Translations under genes and position numbers: made by a program
Source: Rotaria sordida
Lineage: Eukaryota > Rotifera > Eurotatoria > Philodinida > Philodinidae
Direction: 5' to 3'
Assembly: GCA_905250125.1 (NCBI GenBank)
Contig: CAJNOL010000010.1
Coordinates: 59,702-123,701, forward strand
DNA length: 64,000 bases
Notes under the pieces: generated by a model
Told to the model about the DNA's origin: nothing
The model's input: only the letters and a program-made list of their open reading frames with translations
The model's database searches: none
Shown here: in pieces, positions 60,601-64,000 of the stretch
How the letters are laid out: every line of letters starts with the position of its first letter
How positions within the stretch are numbered: the first letter of the stretch is position 1

Positions 60601-63383
60601 TGAGATAGTCTCATCGAAACCTTTATGTGTACGACGTTTCAAGTCAAAATTCCCAAATATATTTTTTTTCGAAAACTGAACTTCTGCCGGAGGAATCTAC
60701 TAAGAAGTTGCTATCTTGACCAAATCTAAACATGAGCAGAAAACCTTTGGGTGTTACGCTACTCGAGTGATTCCCTATATAGGGGGAAAATATGGAGGTA
60801 AATGAAGCGAATCACTTGGCAATGTTCTTTTGTTAGCAAATTATGTCTAACGAACTAAAAACTGGGTATATTAAGGAATTTTTCGGAAAGTTTATGAAAG
60901 AAAAATCCACCATAGTCCATTCGATTGACTATTAAATTATTGAGAACCAGACTAATAGAATTGGATCTGATTTCTGTTTAATTACATTCAAAAATTGTCT
61001 ACAGATTAGAATTTTCTATATTGAATTAGTTTTAATCAAGTTTCATGAGATTAAAAATTATTTGATACTATATGTTAGTCTACATGAGACATTTATATAT
61101 AATTTTCCAAAAATACTTTCATTATATTACTTACAAATCTTTTTTTTTCTTTATATATAAAAAAAAAGAAGAATGATAATTTTTATACTTACTTTGCCAA
61201 TAAATCATTAAGTTCTTTTGAGTATGTTTTTGGTAATTCAGGTGGTGTTCCTTCTACTACTTTATATATAACATTCATAAGACCTTTTCCATCAAAAGCA
61301 TGTTGATAAGTACACATTTCATATAACAAACAGCCAACCGACCTAAATAAAACATTCGAAAAAAACAAAGAAAAAAAAATCTATAAATTATTAAAAACTA
61401 TTATTCATACCAAATATCCGATTTTGATTCATAACCATCATGTTTCATTACTTCTGGTGACATATAATATCTTTACAAATATGAAAAAAAGAAAAACCAA
61501 TGAACTTGAAAAATAATTTAATTTTTAAAGATACAATAAACATACGGTGTTCCAGTGAATGTACTTGCAACGTCCATTGTTCCAACTAATATTCGACTTA
61601 TACCAAAATCACCAATTTTAACTTTATTAGATTTAAGAAATATATTTCTTGCTTTTAAATCTCGATGTAAAATTCTTGATTTATGCATATAATGTACAGC
61701 AATTAATATTTGTATAAGCCATTCAACAACTTGATCTTCTTCTAATATACGATTTTGTTTTTTTAATTCTTTAAAACGTTGATCAAGATCACCACCTTCA
61801 CAATATTCTGTTACAATGCATAAATAATCATTTTCAAGAAAACTTTCGTAGAACTAAAATTATATAGAAAAAAAAAAACAAAAAAATTATAAATTCTTTA
61901 AAATTTTTGAACGTAATGATAATGTAAAAATCGAGTGAATTTCATTTATTTGATCGATGGTTTGAAGAGATGCTCTCAAAATATGTTGTGTTTTTATTGC
62001 AATTAAATCATTATTTAGCAGAAAATGCTTTAAAAAAAAAGGCTAACAGTCTAATAAAATCAGATATATCAGTAACTATCAAGCTTTTTGTTCCTAATCT
62101 TTTAGCATCATTTGGCCTTGAACTATAAAAAAAAGTCTATTAATTTTGTTTTCTTTTTGAGAAAATTAAATTTTCTTCTGATTTGGTAACATAATTCGAT
62201 GAAAAAGGTTAAAAAAACCTCTCTTGATTGCCATTTTTCATTAGTACGGCTTAATAGTTCAACAACATATAGAGAACACATTTGAAATTATCGTTCATAA
62301 CTGCATTCAATCACATGTGTTTTAAGGAAAATGTTCTCCTGGTAAAAACTGATTCTTAGAGAATTATGAGCAAAATTTTAGAAAAAAAAACACAGCTATG
62401 AATAAGTGTATTTTTCAAAGAAAATGATTTTTTCCGGAATTAATACAATCCGATGTAGTTATGGACGATAATTTCAAATTTACTCTCTATATGTTGTTGA
62501 ACTATTAAGTCGCACCAATGAAAAATGACAATCATGAGAGGTTTTTAAGCCTTTTTTTCGTCGAATTATGTTATTAAATGAGAAGCAAATTCAATTTCCT
62601 CAATAAAAAAAGAAAATTTAATAAATACAAAGTGAATAGACTCTTTTATAATTCGAGATTCAGTGATTCTAAGGATATTAAAACATTTGATCTTATGGCT
62701 TTAGACAAGAAAACACCTTCATAGATTTCCAAGCATAGATATATAAATACATACTCAGAGACATGTTTCAACTATCTATATTGGGTTTAATTTTTTGAAA
62801 TTTAGTCAATTTTAAATTCATTGAAATAAAATTTTTCTTCATAATTTTTCATATTAAAATATTTTGTGAGGGTTTAGAGAAAAAAAACATATGAGACAAA
62901 ATAGAAAAGTTTCATAGGAACAAATGTAATATTTGCTCATATATCTAAATTTATTAATCTCTTGAAATTTTTAAAAGCGTTTTTTAAGCCAAAGAATGAT
63001 CTAATTAAAATAAAAACAATATATTTGTAACTCTTTCTTCAAATCATAAATAAATAAATAAATGATATTCATTTGTTATTTTTGCATTACTGACATCTTA
63101 CTTTAACAATATATTCATTCTGTAATTTTGATAATAGTTCAGCTTCACGAACTGAATCAACTGTTTGATCAGCATCCATTTCACCTAATCGAACAACTTT
63201 AAGTACTTTTCTATAAATAGAAATTTTATTTATTTTGTAGAAATAATTCAAAATTTTTTCTTACGGTTCATTTCGTCCTCCAAGATCTGTAACCAGATAA
63301 GCTGTACCAAAATTTCCTGCTCCTAATTTTTTGATAATTTTATAACGTTTTTTAAATATTTGTGGTTCTTCATTTTCAGTCAT
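57617..63383 (-). CDS. NEK11: NEK11-like Ser/Thr protein kinase
   Basis: NIMA-related kinase; vertebrate NEK11 acts in the G2/M DNA-damage checkpoint. Twelve exons (minus): 63383-63265, 63210-63102, 61853-61546, 61470-61411, 61342-61193, 60021-59943, 59875-59802, 59746-59477, 59415-59340, 59276-59186, 58459-57883, 57806-57617; 700 aa. Kinase domain at about 14-275: LGAGNFGTAY loop (20-29), Lys44, HRDLKARN with Asp141, DFG at 158-160, TFTGTPYYMSPE, SDIWSVGCLLYEMC. All catalytic residues are present. A Lys/Glu coiled segment and Ser/Thr-rich linker follow. The C-terminal block LGVETFEKVHNYLIKQR...SDCFLVDQLVFLE matches the C-terminal homology of vertebrate NEK11 (LGTEVFEEVYNYL...SDCFEVDQLL), which separates it from other NEKs. 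The 1.25-kb intron 2 and 1.17-kb intron 5 carry foldback elements. A paralogue follows upstream. Confidence 0.92.
58460..59185. other. Long NEK11 intron 10
   Basis: A 0.73-kb AT-rich intron. A short stretch near 58705-58765 (CCCGATCCGG, GTACCAGAC) is richer in GC; no repeat partner or gene is seen. Confidence 0.45.
60205..60845. repeat. Foldback element in NEK11 intron 5
   Basis: About 640 bp. The outer left AGAGAACGTTCTCAAGTGAT (near 60216) mirrors ATCACTTGGCAATGTTCTTT (60811-60830), the middle GCTTAGATTTGGTCGAGATA (near 60317) mirrors its complement near 60715-60735, and the inner GAATTTCTCAATATA (near 60491) mirrors near 60545. Arms of about 290-300 bp meet near 60520; similarity drops at the outer third. 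Non-coding, non-autonomous. Confidence 0.8.
62110..62665. repeat. Foldback element in NEK11 intron 2
   Basis: About 555 bp. AATAGTTCAACAACATATAG at about 62251 is mirrored as CTATATGTTGTTGAACTATT at about 62487, TAACATAATTCGATGAAAAA near 62187 by its complement near 62555, and AAGTCTATTAATTTTG near 62132 by its complement near 62633. Arms of about 200 bp surround a loop of about 140 bp containing CTGGTAAAAACTGATTC. Similarity is high in the inner half and weaker outward. Non-coding. Confidence 0.82.
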
Positions 63384-63469
63384 ATTTATAATAAATCTAA
63401 AATGAAATGAAAAAAAAATTATTTTTTTTTATTATCGACAAATTAATAAAGAAATAAAGAAATAAATTA

Positions 63470-64000
63470 TCAGGATGTTTCTGTTCGTTCATTTAATTCA
63501 TTTAAACACTCATGAAGTACAAGTTCATTTATTAATGTACATGCATGTGAATTTGTACTTAATGCTTGAAGGCCAGATAAAATAATATTATCTGTTCGTG
63601 TTGGATCTTCCGATTGTTCTTTATGTTGTTCATGTAAATAATTATAAATACGAGAAAAATTTTCTGAACCAATTAATTCTTGTGCTTTACTAAAAAAAAG
63701 ATAAAAATTAAATTAGAAAAAAATTATTTTGGTTTTTTTTCATGAATTAACCTTCGATAATAATCAGTTTTGATTTGTTTTGCTGTCGAACTAAAAGGAT
63801 CTATATTATTATCTAAAACCGGAATATTATCTGAAAGAAAAAAAAACGGCATTATTAATGAAAACAGATCTATTGAAATTAAATAAACCTGCAGGATTAT
63901 TTTCAAAACAATCAATAGAATCCGTTGATGATGCTGAATGAACTGATGATGATGGGACTTGTAATGAATTATGAATACGGTTATTTATTGTTGGACTATT
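63470..64000 (-). CDS. 3' end of a second NEK11-like kinase gene (cut by window edge)
   Basis: Exons (minus) 64000 or beyond to 63889, 63830-63752 and 63689-63470, with GT-AG junctions in consistent phase. The last exon encodes KAQELIGSENFSRIYNYLHE...HACTLINELVLHE, aligning with the end of the neighbouring NEK11-like protein (KATEALGVETFEKVHNYLIK...DCFLVDQLVFLE). The penultimate splice falls at the same place and phase (before Lys-Ala) in both genes, so they are duplicates. The upstream exon (SPTINNRIHNSLQVPS...) is Ser-rich linker. The kinase domain should lie beyond position 64000. The stop at 63470-63472 is only 86 bp before the start codon of the downstream paralogue. Confidence 0.8.

Overview
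The window is AT-rich eukaryotic DNA. Its genes have many short GT-AG introns, long AT-rich intergenic stretches and one 10-N assembly gap (44136-44145). Every recognisable gene is an animal gene: RIM active-zone scaffold, mitoguardin, BORCS8, geminin, NUDT21, UQCRQ, NEK11, a SPRY protein and a secreted PLA2. Compact introns, splice acceptors a few bases before some start codons, a decayed F-box gene of a type I recall from bdelloid rotifers, and many foldback elements make a bdelloid rotifer the best guess. The species is inference.

Layout. 1-2447: no gene recognised. 2448-2816 (+): UQCRQ, respiratory complex III. About 3565-4400: an old foldback repeat. 5093-6114 (-): NUDT21, mRNA 3'-end processing. 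7035-8241 (-): a polytopic membrane protein resembling YeeE/YedE sulfur-compound transporters. 9070-17131 (+): an eight-exon RIM gene (FYVE zinc finger, PDZ, C2A, C2B), with a foldback element in its C2B intron. 17418-24596 (-): mitoguardin (MIGA), tail to tail with RIM. 24701-25261 (-): BORCS8, 104 bp upstream of MIGA on the same strand. 25420-27536 (+): geminin, divergent from BORCS8 across 158 bp. 28330-28776 (+): secreted phospholipase A2 in one exon. 28777-33352: gene-poor. 33353-34393 (+): two-exon gene of unknown function. 35120-40488 (-): 17-exon protein with four SPRY-like domains (two pairs) and a C-terminal CIIL prenylation-type motif. 40489-49720: gene-poor, with a near-perfect hairpin MITE, a hAT-type MITE with an 8-bp target duplication, the assembly gap, and a 1.8-kb element with about 540-bp inverted arms. 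49722-51858 (-): decayed F-box gene. 54205-54566 (-): single LIM domain protein. 55930-56211 (-): small single-pass membrane protein. 57617-63383 (-): complete NEK11-like kinase gene with two foldback elements in its introns. 63470-64000 (-): 3' end of a second, paralogous NEK11-like gene, so the two form a tandem pair cut by the window edge.

The genes do not form one pathway. They are mostly conserved housekeeping genes: respiration, RNA processing, mitochondrial and lysosomal membrane biology, replication and cell-cycle control, synaptic release. Accessory DNA (non-autonomous foldback elements) is confined to introns and intergenic gaps. All exon joins below were checked for reading phase by hand and, for the genes given as complete, sum to whole codon numbers.
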